Below are positions 47,346 through 58,626 of a stretch of DNA of 64,000 bases, one piece after another. The DNA lies in assembly GCA_022036555.1 (NCBI GenBank), contig CM039141.1, forward strand, positions 6,979,773 through 7,043,772. Reading direction: 5' to 3'. The notes beneath the pieces were generated by a model. The model was not told the DNA's origin. It saw only the letters and a program-made list of their open reading frames with translations, and did not search any database. Each line of letters starts with the position of its first letter. The stretch's first letter is position 1. The DNA comes from Microstegium vimineum. Its lineage: Eukaryota; Streptophyta; Magnoliopsida; Poales; Poaceae. The position numbers were made by a program, and so were the translations under genes.

Positions 47346-50300
47346 ATGGACACTGAGACTGAGAGGAAGGCGGCGGCGGTCGAGGAGATGAGGGAGTGGT
47401 GCGTCGCTCTCCCCAAGGTGGAGCTCCACGCCCACCTCAACGGCTCCGTCCGCAACTCCACCCTCCTGTCAGTGCTCCGCTCCGCCTCCACCCATCTCCC
47501 TCCCCTCTCTCCCCTGGCCTCCAGGTTCTTGATCTTTTCCCTCCTCCGGGTTCTTGATTCGATGCTAGAGCAGCGGCAATCCATGACTTGAGCCAATCCT
47601 TGGGCAACAACATCTGTAGTCTGTTCCATGACAATTATGATTTTGTGACGAAAGTTTGGGAGAGGAACTTGCTAGGAAATTGGTGGCTCGAATCTGATCT
47701 TGTTTACCAGCAGGCAAATCTGGTTTGCTTGCAAACTGTGAGATTGTAGGTACTGTTGATTTTTAGGAAGCAGGGCATATACAGTAGCAGTGTGCAGACA
47801 TGTGGACTCATTGATATTAGCATGTATGCTCATGTAGGTGAGAATCTTTGCCTGTTTTGACAAAAGAAAACTTCTAATGGGTCTTTTAGTTCACAAATCA
47901 CAAATGACTTGACCTCCTTGAAACTGACCTTACTATATTACTTCTATGAGATAATTGAAAATAGGTTCGAAATTATGTTTGTCGTTGGAGTAAACAAATG
48001 TACCATGTGTTATACGTGGTTGGCTAGTTACACTAAAACATTATATGTTTATTACAGAGATATTCTGTTTCGCTTTTTTGCTATTTCTTTTATAAAATGT
48101 CCAGATCCTTTAGTGAGTGTAATGCTAGTTCATAGGTTAATCTTTTTTTGTTTGAATATGTAATTCTAGGCTCTAGCTTTTTATATTTGGACTAAACAGA
48201 TTATGCATCATATATGTAAAACAACTATGCTTATTTTCTCAGGCGTGTAATCTTTGCGCTGGGTATGGTTGGTGGGCGTGGCGCTTGAACGCTTTCAGTA
48301 GTCTTTTAACTCGTTTCCGTCTTTAGATTTGTGTCGTGCCATCTGGATGAACCCTCTGTGTTCTTTCCAGACTGGCCTGTTGAGGGAACGTTTGTTTTCG
48401 TTTATTTTGTTTCAGACTATTGTAATTTCGTTGCTCCCAGGTAATGAAATTCGGTTTTACCGTTGTGAAAAAAAAACTATGCTTATTTTCTGGAGAATAT
48501 ATTGGCTGTATTTCCAGTTAGCATATTATAAGGTTTACCAATGTTCTCTCCTGCCTAGACATCATATTATCATTATTAACATAGAAACTTGACCTTTCTA
48601 GTGGTAAATTTGAACAGAGAACTTGCAAAACAGCTAGGTGACAAAGGAGTCATTGTCTTCGAAGATGTTAAGGATGTGATCATGAAGAGTTAGTGTCCGA
48701 TTCCCTGGAAATTGTTTTCTAATACAGTTACTTATGTAAATTGTATCAAAACTCTTATATGGGTTCTTGGTACTTTGGCTTTACGATCGCAATATATATA
48801 TGGGGCTTCTAAACTGTGTCTTTAAATGTTAAACAGGTGACAGGTCTCTTCCAGAGTGTTTCAAGCTTTTTGATCTGTTTCATATACTTACAACTGACCA
48901 TGATACAGTAACAAGGATTGCTAAGGAGGTATCTTCCATTATGATTAGAAGGTTTCATTACCGTTGTACACTTTAGCTTAGTAAATTAATCCAGACAAAA
49001 TTAACAGGTTGTGGAAGATTTTTCTGCAGAGAATGTTGTATATTTGGAAATAAGAACAACACCTAAGGTGCTACTATTTGTTTGTTTGTTTGTTTGCGTA
49101 TTTTGTGCAGTTTTCTAAGCAATAAGACAATATTGTGACTGGTATTATGTTTCTCTTCTGCTCACATATCATCCAGAACAATGAAGTAAAGGGGATGACC
49201 AAGAGGTCTTACATGGATGCTGTTATTAAAGGTCTGAAAGAAGTTGAAGCTGTTGATGTCGCATTATTTGATTCTAATTTCAGAAAAAATGGAACACTAA
49301 ATTCTAAGCTGTTTGATGGTGATGCAAAGAAAAAGAAGATATATGTTAGGCTCCTTCTTAGTATTGATCGCCGTGAGACAACTTCGGCTGCAATGGATAC
49401 CGTATGTTAATATTTTTCAGTTTTTCACACCAACCAATATTCTGAACTAATACAGGTGGGGCCTATTGAGAAACTACACAAATGATTTATTTCTCTTGGT
49501 CAGGTTAATTTAGCCATGGAAATGAAGGACCAAGGTGTCATAGGCATCGATCTTTCTGGCAATCCAGTTGTGGGGGAATGGTAAAAGCATTTTTGTGGCT
49601 AAAACTAGGTGGAAACATGCTAAATATCTATGTGCTTATATGCCTCGGCATTTGCAACATTTTATGTAGGGAAACATACTTGCCTGCCCTACAACATGCT
49701 AAAAATCTGGGAATCCCCATTACAATTCACTGTGGAGAGGTCTGGGAAAACATGCCATCAACTCCGAAACCACTCTTTCCTTATAGATCTTTATTTGGTT
49801 GCAGCAACATTTGTAAGTCTTGCCCTATACTATTTGACCAACAAAGTAAAGCTTAGTGACAATAGGTAGCAAACCGGAAGGAAATCCAAGCAGTGCTGGA
49901 CTTCTGCCCTCAGAGGCTGGGTCATGTATGCTGTCTGAATGATGTAGAATGGAAGAAGCTCAAGGCTCTTATGATTCCGGTAAACTTATTTTTATCCATG
50001 TCTAATGGCCAATTAGGCGTGACTGTAAATATGCTTAACTCAAAAGACAAAATGCAGGTTGAGATATGTTTAACTTCAAATGTTATGACAGGAGGTACTC
50101 CTTCCCTAGAGCTTCATCACTTTGGTTGGTCTCTAAACATACCGAACTCAAAAGTTCATATCAGGAATCATCGTCTTCTCAGCACTAAATTTTGCCATAC
50201 TGAAATTGTGCAGCTGACCTCTATAATGCAAAGCACCCTCTGTCCCTGTGTACAGATGATTCTGGCCTGTTCTCAACAAGCCTCTCAAATGAGTATTACC

Positions 50301-50543
50301 TCGTTGCAACGAATTTCGGTATGTCCTCTGCTTGCAATAAGGATTTGCTTCTCATTCAGACCTGAGACCTGACTGACATGCATGCTTTTGGTAGGCCTCA
50401 GCAAGTCCAAACTGTTTCAGCTGGCCCAGGATGCAGTGCAGTTTGTTTTTGCTGATGATGTGGTAAAGAAGTCTCTGAAGGAGGTGTTCAAGCATGCTGA
50501 AAAGAGACTGCTCATGTGGGATGAACTTGCTGCACCAAGCTAA
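47346..50543 (+). CDS. MAPDA: N6-methyl-AMP deaminase (adenosine/AMP deaminase family)
   Basis: Eleven exons with closing phases: 47346-47467, 48618-48688, 48837-48928, 49008-49067, 49177-49401, 49504-49580, 49670-49739, 49866-49979, 50058-50124, 50214-50318, 50395-50543, giving 383 residues. Zinc and catalytic residues of the metal-dependent deaminase barrel are all visible: HAHLNG (about 28-33), IHCGE with the catalytic Glu (about 239), LGHVCC, and CTDDSG (about 312-317) next to STSLSNEY. The sequence follows the Arabidopsis MAPDA / animal ADAL group, cytosolic enzymes that turn N6-methyl-AMP from RNA turnover into IMP. Context: ATG in GCCGCCATGG. The first intron holds a LINE tail. No frame damage, so the gene should be functional. 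Confidence 0.95.
48241..48476 (+). mobile_element. LINE 3' end in intron 1 of the deaminase gene
   Basis: Ends with AGGTAATGAAATTCGGTTTT, ACCGTTGTG and a poly-A run, the characteristic 3' terminus of plant LINEs, preceded by about 200 bases of GT-rich LINE-like 3' sequence. Same orientation as the host gene. The 5' limit is uncertain. Confidence 0.6.
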
Positions 50544-51409
50544 TGTGTGTGCCCGTTATTAGATCAGTATTCAGTATGTAACTATGTATCAACCCAATTG
50601 TGTGATTTATGGTGCAAAGAAATGTACTGGTTGTTTACTTCTAGTTTATGTACCCGTTTTCAAGATCTATTAGAAGAATCATAGTAATGATTATGTTTAA
50701 CGTAAACTTTCCATACATTTCTTTGTTATTTGCTGTATAGAAGAAACTAGGAGTCTTCGATGGGCCGGTTCACTTGTACATCTCAAACTAACATGGCTAT
50801 TCTGTCGAGGGGGCCCAACCAGACTAGGCCACCAGCGGGCCCAAACAAGCCCACTTCCTCCCCTGGCCCGTATCTTCCACAGCTTCGTCGCCGATTCATT
50901 TTTCGGCCACAAATTGAGCATGCCTCCTGACCTCTTTGCTGAACCATTGATCATTTTACTATTTATTTACTCATTTTTACAGAGCTTATATGCCTATAGT
51001 GGCCCATTTTTTTTCATTATGAGAACTCCGCTGATTTCTTGATATATCTAAGCAGATAAGCTAAGCACAGCACATCATGTGTTGGTTACTCACAAAAGCA
51101 CTATAACTCGGCTGATTAGTTAGACAGTTGTACGTGTTCATCAGATAGTACTATCTACAGTAACTCTGTTAGCATGTACACTGAATCGCCTCCACAAAAT
51201 GAAGTGAAGGATAAGAGCGGACTGCAACGAAAAGGAAATAAAAAGATCATATCTGAAGTTCTGGGCTCAACTGTAGGCGCCCACGGAGATCAACCAGGCT
51301 GCAACTTGATGCAAGCCCGCGAAGATAGGTGCACAGCACAGAGCTTAAAAGGAGAGAAAAGAACTAAGCAACCTGCGGCACTCATAGAAATCTTCAAAGA
51401 AAGATCGAA
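50544..51409. other. Convergent intergenic stretch
   Basis: Holds the 3' flanks of the deaminase (plus) and EDR2-like (minus) genes. The ORFs at 50697-50954 and 51174-51515 show no domain. No repeats with clear ends are seen. Confidence 0.55.
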
Positions 51410-54400
51410 TCAGTTGGTCTTCTTTGACGAATCATCCTCCGAGGACGTTGCGTCGTTACTGCTGTTATCTTTGTTGCTGTCACTGCTATTTTCAAGGTCA
51501 GGAACACTGCTGTAGACGGTTCCACATTAGACAGCCGAGCTGCGCCTATAACTTGCTCTGGGAGCTCCTCATATGTATTTGGCCTGAAAGTACACAGTAA
51601 TAGCATGAAAAAAGCCAAAAGTGAGGAGTGGACAGGACCTGTATTAGGAATAAGTAAATGGCAGCTGTGCACTTCCTCCGGTTGTTGTATTTTTTTAATC
51701 TCAGCTAGAGTATACTTAAAGAATGAGTAATGGCATTCGCAATCTTTAGAGAAAACAAAACCGTCAAGGTCACTTAAAAAAAAAGAGTCCATCAATGTAG
51801 AGAAGAGACACCAACCTGTATTAGGAAAGCCATATCAACTACTAGGGTTGTGACAACACCAAACACCAAGCCCAAAACCCCGTTTGCTACTGCAGAAGAA
51901 CCAATGTCAACGTCCACCTGCAAAACACTACAGGCTTAGACACTTGCCTTATTCACAAATGACATTTTTCACCTTTCCATTCTCGAGCATGCCAAGAGAA
52001 GTGCACAGCGTTGTATTAATATGTAGAGAGAAAGGTCCATTTGCAAGCCATGCAGACTGCAGAGTTAGAAAATTTCACTTCCATCTAGCACCAATTGTAA
52101 TAACCAGTTAAATTGTGCCAGCTAAAACTTTTAAGATAAATCTTTTTTTTTTCAATACAAGGATGAAATCATAAGGGATGTGTTAGAAATATTTCAAGCA
52201 CAATGTTATTGGACTCACCTCCAAATACCCAGGACTTCGTATGTAGCTACAATCAACAGCCTTTCCCAACAAACAAGGGGTGCTGCCAACACTCTGCCGA
52301 CTATCCAAGAGCCCTGAAGTTTTATTTTTCCTTTTTTAAGTCAAAGTGAAGTAAAGGACACAAAACTGTTGTAACACCGTACATAGATATTGGGTGACAA
52401 AAGACCTTTGGAACGGATGGTATGAGCTTCAGTCTCTGTTGCGGAAGTCATCATCACCATCAAAGAAGCGCTGCAGTAATGATCCCTTTTTCAAGGAACT
52501 TGTGACGAAATACATGACCATGCTGTAGTGAGTTGATCCTGGAATCTACAAGAGGATAAATTCACCAAAAAAAATCAAACGAATAGATAAAGGTTCCAAA
52601 CAGTTTTACGAATAGTGACTTACCTGTAAGTTGACAATAAATGTATGCATCCCTTTCTCAGCAGCAACCTATAATAGAAGTAAAAGAAAGAGCATCAGTA
52701 AAAAGGTAAAGTTTTTTTTGCTGGTAGCTCTTTGATAAAAGCAATGTCATCTACTATTATGTTGTAGTTGAATCATGACTGTAGTGAAATAGTGCAATTT
52801 AAAGTTAAACAAATAACAACTGCAATATTGGAATAAGAAAAGCAATTAAGCTAGCGTTCTGGTTACCTGAGCAACACAATTTTTTTGCCTGCCAACATTA
52901 TCCATACGCTTGGTGTCCTTAAACCAATCAATGGCTGCAAGCTCCATGAGATAACTTGGAGCAGGTATCTGTAACTTGGATATTAGTGTGTTAAGATTCT
53001 TTATATTATCTGACATGCTTCACAAGCAACAAAATGCAAAAAAGAGGATTTAGACCTTTGATTTGTCATTTGGGAAATTCTTGCTACGAACTTTGAAAAG
53101 CTTGCTATCAGGTACTGCCCAACAGTTGCGGCTTTTCTCATCCGGATCATGATAAAGTATCCCAGAAAAGCAAGACAAATCAATTTTTTCTGGAGCCTCA
53201 TCTGTCATATTGAAAAAGTACTGCTGTTACAGAAAAAGAGAACACTTCCCTAGAACTTGATGACAACAGATATGGGAATGCAGGAATATAGAATAAAAAA
53301 GGGAAACAAACCTGTGTGTTTAGCTTCATTGTCAGATTTGTTAGGGCTTTCCTGTACATTGATTTGACCTAGGTTTAGTATCAAGTGATGAAACGTGCAA
53401 ATTATGTAGTAAGTTAAAATTCATGATGTTTTTATCCATAGTTTGGTATAGGACATTTGCACCTCTATATCAGCTTCAGGAACCTGATAGTCCTCATCGT
53501 CATCTGATTCTTCATCAATTGTTCCCATGTTTTTATTTTCTGCTTGTTGTTGATCTTCTGGTTTAGTGTTGGAGTCAATTTCTATAAGCTTCTCATCCTT
53601 TTGTACTGAATTGACATCAGCCATGCTCTCCATTGCAGGAATCCTTGGAGTTATATGGATATCATCTGTTTGGGAAAAATATTCACGCAGCCCTGGGAGT
53701 AAGTGTAGATTAGAGTCATAAGGACCAGAATGAATTGGTGGGACAACAGGGATGAGTGGTCAGTTTAACAAATCTCATTCGTTCTTTCATACTAAATGTA
53801 AATCTGTTAATGGTTGTCATAATAAAAACAGTATTTCAGTACCGGCGACACAGTTCAGTATCTGCAGCAAAGAATGATACTGAAAGGAAGTAGAGTAGTT
53901 CAAGAACCATCCCTTCAGGTCAATCTGCATAAGGTGCTGAACCTGAGTCCGGGGTCTTCCATTGCGACACTTAAGAGGACAAATCTTGAATCCTCCACCT
54001 GAAATTTTAGAAATTTCAGAAAATACAAAAGAATCGAAATCGACAATATTTGTTTATATGGAGTGTCTAGTAAAGGTAGATGCAGGACTTATTATGGGCG
54101 CAAAAAATTACTTTCAATAAAAGCTCTCACAAATCCTCGCTGACGGCTGCAGTTTGGATGTTCTGTAGACCGAAATAGCACAACTGCATGTGTAAACAAC
54201 ACATTGTCAGAAATAAGATGCTAAAGAGAGTAATGGGAGCTTGAATGATTATAGCTCAACAATCTACCATAGCTTCCATCGTCATTACGTCGCCAATACC
54301 GAACATAACACAGATCCCGAGGCCAGATCAACCTGCATGTTCACGTAGATGGAAGTTCCGTCAGAATAATCAGAGGCAAAAGATTATGACAGGAACTTGT

Positions 54401-57400
54401 CAATCTATGAGAATTGTAGTTACCTTGGACACCAATGCAATTGCAACCTATGATATAGTACTGCAGTGTGACCATCAACCTCTTCAACTAAACTACCCTG
54501 GCGAAAGCTACAGTCCCACCTAGATAGCAAAGAAAGATCAACCAGGTTGATATTATACACTCCCTCCGTTTTCTTTTACAAGGCATTTTTTTCTTGAACA
54601 TGCAGGAGAGCTGGGTGCTTGTGTTTTATCACTATATTAAGAAGGAAAATAAAGGGAAAGACAACTTACAAATACACACACCCACACACGCACCCACAAA
54701 AGCGAACTGTTACGTTAGAACAAAGCTTTGATCAACAATTACTATTTACTCCATTAATACTACACTAATGTGAACAAAACTACAAGCATAAGTAATTATG
54801 TTTAAATATAAACTAATAACGTCAAATTTGTATCACTGAATTTACTATATTAATAGAGTACTTGTTGGTCAAAGGCTTGTCACCACGAAATAGGCCTTAC
54901 AATTTCAAACGGGGGTATCTGTACTAAGGGAAACCACTAAGTTAAATGATCAGTTGCTTACTCGTATCTTGTTGCATCCATGCTCATCATCAGCCCAAAA
55001 ATGGCTTCACATGTGGCTTCCACTACACCAACAGCCCTCATAGCTCGGCTACAGCTTCTTGCCTACATAGCATGTGGTAGCATGTTGTCATCAGCTTCCA
55101 GATTTATTTTGGAGAAGAAAAATCATTACAATTAGAACATACAAGGTATTCAACTTCCAGAAGTTCTTCGTAAATGCGCAACCCTGCCAATGCAAACCGG
55201 TAAGCGATCCCAACTTCAAACATCCTCCGAGGAAGGATTAACACCTAAGGAAGAAACACAGACTTGCCATTTTGGCATCGAAGTAGTCGCCAGTTCTTCT
55301 TAGAATAGAGTTGAGTGGGGTCATTCTGACTGGACATGCCAAAATCAGCATCTTTGGTCCAATCATGTACTGAATCAGGCGGACCTAGCAACATAAATGA
55401 TGCGGTGAGTTATGAACACAAATGCTGCAAATCAGTACACAACTTCACAGAGATCAATTAGCATGACTTCTTACCATTCCCTATAGTTGTCCTGCGCACT
55501 AAAGTAGGACGCTCCTCTTCGTCTTCAGCTCTACATTAGTAATAAGTTTCTAGCTAATTCAGTAAACTGCCTTAAACAAGATACTCGAAGACATGGAATG
55601 CGACTTACGCACTGTCATGATCTGACAAGGAGAACTGCCCTCCAAGGTCCATGTCAAAGTCCATTGTAGCAAACGCCTTGTGGGTTTTAGCTGCAGAGTC
55701 TGGTTGCTGGAAGAAAAGAAAACGTTCTGTATTACAACATTTAAAATGTGTCCTTGATTTCGCAATGTTCATGCAAAACAAATTAAGATAGAGTGCTGTC
55801 TAGCATCTGATTCAACGGCCATGTAGTTTAATTATGTTGCGAGTTTTCTGAAGATAGTCACCAACTGGTCAAGTACTTTTGACACAATGAGCTATGAGAT
55901 CTAAGAAGCTCATATCACATTCTAGCACTGTGATTCACTGTGAAACATTACTGTCTACTATTTAATTACCAAAGTAATATGCTGTCATCAACTCGTTAAC
56001 CAACCTAAATAATATACGGAATAGGGCAAGCTTCCTCAAGACATTCTTAGAAATTGTGCCATAGCTGTAAAAATGGGGCTGAAACAGAGAATTACTGCAC
56101 CTGATCAATGAGGAGCTCTATTTTCTTTTTCCAGGCCAATGCATCTTCAATATCATGTGCACCCATCTGTGAATTGAGTTTACTAGTCACTTGAAGCTAG
56201 ATAAATCACGGAGGATTGTGGTTCTGTTTAATGGTTGAAGCTACTTCAACTAACCGTAATTTGATGCTCCTTCTCTTTCTTGTTATAAACACAGAGAACA
56301 TAAATCATCTGAAAAAATAACCCATGTGAGAGATGAGAATAACCACAGGAAAATTTAACTGTTATTGCCTACAAAAGTAGAAAAATTGCATGCCATGAAA
56401 CACTTAGTGAGGTGCATTTATATAGTAGTTGAGATGGTAGTGAGCCCTTTTCTGGCAGTCAGTTTGTCATACATGAAGATGATCTCAGACATTATATGTT
56501 TATTATGGCATATTTCATTTTTTTTCATTTTCTTAGGAAGAAAAAAGGAAGGGAACAAACTGGCATCTACTAAGCTTGTTGTAGCAGAATGAAATACACA
56601 TGAAGATGACTGACCACATAACATTCACAATTCAAGTTAGTAATCAAAACTGGAGGGTAAACTCACTTGCCCATGATGATTTTTGAGCCCCCTATCCTCC
56701 ACCCTGCAATTCCCATCTATCAGCAGCGACTTGAGGGGCACCTGGATGCACATTGACAAATTCCACCCAAGTTATCAAACATCAGAAAGTGTACTTTGGT
56801 GCTACTGCGATTCAGATGAGAGGAACCGAGGAAGCATGGATATATAATACTCCCTCCGTTTCAATTTATAATTCGTTTGACTTTTTTGACCCTAACTTTG
56901 ACCACTCGTCTTATTCAAAAAAATTGTGCAAACATAGTCAAATTTAAGTCAATTATGTAGACTATTTATTAAATAAGTAAGTCACACCAAAAGAAATGAT
57001 ATTTTGTACAAAAATTTGAATAAGACGAGTGGTCAAACTTAGGGTTGAAAAAGTCAAACAAACTATAATTTGGAACGGATTAAGTATGTTGGAAAATCAG
57101 GCATAACTAAGAGAGTAGTTCAGAGTACAGTATCAGAAACTGCACGAATGCAGATAACTAAAGAGAGAAAAAATAAAATCGAAAACTTAATGTTGACTAA
57201 TCGGGCGATTTTGAAACACAATTAATATATTGCAACATTGAAAACATTGTCATCATTCTTAATGGATCACCACTTTGTTTTGGTTGATATAACAGCAGCC
57301 TCCCATGTTTGCAACAAGGAGCACCCAAATGCACTACCAGATTGTAATCGTAGGCAACCCACATTGGGCATTCAAATAAAAAAAAAACCGACCGAACTGT

Positions 57401-57802
57401 TCGGAGGTTGGAGGCGCTCCTGTAAGAATAAGAACAAACCCTATATGGATGGAAATGGCAATCGAGCAGCCGTACCATGTTGTCATTGGGCTTCTTCTTG
57501 TAGTAGGCGAGCAGCCTGCTCTCGAGCACGAAGTAGCGCGTGTGGAAGAAGGACCTGCCGATCTTCCGGCGGCCGTAGCGCACCATCCATCCTTCGTGGT
57601 GCACGGCCGCGGCCTCCCTGACGGCGGCCACCGCCTTGGAGAGCTCGGCGCCACCCACCGCCTTGGACAGCTCGCCGCTCCTGGCGGTGGCCGCGACGTC
57701 CTTCCAGGAGGTGGCGGCCGACTTGGGGAGCTCGCCGCTCTTGGTCGCCCTTGCTGCCGCGGCCTCCCGCCTCGACGCCGACGAGCTCAGCGAGCTCAGC
57801 AT
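51410..57802 (-). CDS. EDR2L: EDR2-like protein (PH, START, DUF1336), 3' exons carry four indels
   Basis: Twenty-two exons in transcript order: 57802-57476, 56741-56667, 56308-56255, 56166-56101, 55706-55609, 55530-55475, 55384-55268, 55183-55143, 55062-54962, 54519-54424, 54332-54268, 54183-54112, 53998-53843, 53692-53463, 53351-53312, 53201-53056, 52968-52867, 52668-52624, 52545-52406, 52313-52219, 51917-51816, 51583-51410. The first 18 and exon 21 close in phase. The others need single-base corrections; corrected length is about 799 residues. Domains: PH (about 70-174, EGWMVRYGRRKIGRSFFHTR), START lipid-binding domain (about 245-460), acidic linker, DUF1336 (about 545-770) with FSGILYHDPDEKSRNCW. 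This is the EDR2 layout, a membrane-associated negative regulator of salicylate-dependent defence and cell death in Arabidopsis. An extra about 68-residue N-terminus with short ELSKAV-type repeats precedes the PH domain. Confidence 0.93.
54556..54917. repeat. MITE with CTCCCTCCGTTTT ends, family D, in an EDR2L intron
   Basis: Left end ACACTCCCTCCGTTTTCTTT then TACAAGGC; right end GCCTTACAATTTCAAACGGG then GGTA. The two are inverted copies of each other. About 360 bases, AT-rich, inside the intron between exons 54962 and 54519. Confidence 0.75.
56848..57086. repeat. Stowaway-like MITE, family A copy 2, in EDR2L intron 1
   Basis: TACTCCCTCCGTTTCAATTT at the left, TTTGGAACGGATTAAGTA inverted at the right, nearly the same as the copy at 2447 along its full length. 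Lies between exons 57476 and 56741. Confidence 0.85.
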
Positions 57803-58626
57803 CTTCCCCTTGGCGCGCGACGCTCTGGCCTCTCGAGGGGCGCGATCGCCGCGCGATCGGGAGGAAGAGGAGGGAGCGGTTGGAAGGGTGGCGGGGCGGG
57901 AGACGCGCAGCGGCCTCCCGTATTTGACATTATTAAGCTTCTAAAGATAGTAGCATAATGGGCTAACCCATTGTGTTTAGCATGCTCAATGATGTCATCC
58001 TACTTATCTAGGCTAGTAGTCATTCATGATATTCATGCCAATCCATATTGTGCCATCTTTTTTTTTGGGTCAAAAAGCACCATTTCCATCACATTAAACC
58101 ATATCGTGATCAGGCCCAAAAAAAAACAAAGTCCTAGCCTCCTAGGTACTAATGGGTCACAAAGTCAATTTCTAATTGAGTAATCTAATTTAATAAAAAA
58201 ACGTGGGTTAACTATTAGCTGATTAGCTCTTGGATGCAAACACCCTAAGATAAGAATCTGAGAAAAAAAATTAAAAGACCTCCCATACATTTTACTCTTT
58301 CGAAATTCCATCATCCCACTCCTTAAACCAAACATGATATCAGGCAAGAAACAGGTTCTTGGTACACAAGTATACAGAGTCACAGGTGTGCAGCAAACTT
58401 CCTTGAAGCGAAAGGCATTGTACAGATATATTATATATTATAGTTACAAAATTTTGGAAACTGTGGTTAGCACAAGTACAGGAAACGAATCAAACCTACT
58501 GCGTGAATACTACGGGAAATTTTGGGTGGTTAGTCTACAAGTATAGCGAGGAAAACAACAAGCCATCAGATGCAACTGGATTTTCCAAAGAGCTGCGCGA
58601 CAACATGGAGAGCCTTTCGCAGGTGA
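57803..58626. other. Intergenic stretch between EDR2L and GPT
   Basis: EDR2L 5' flank (GC-rich up to about 57920) then AT-rich DNA that ends in the GPT 3' untranslated region. No other feature is supported. Confidence 0.55.
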
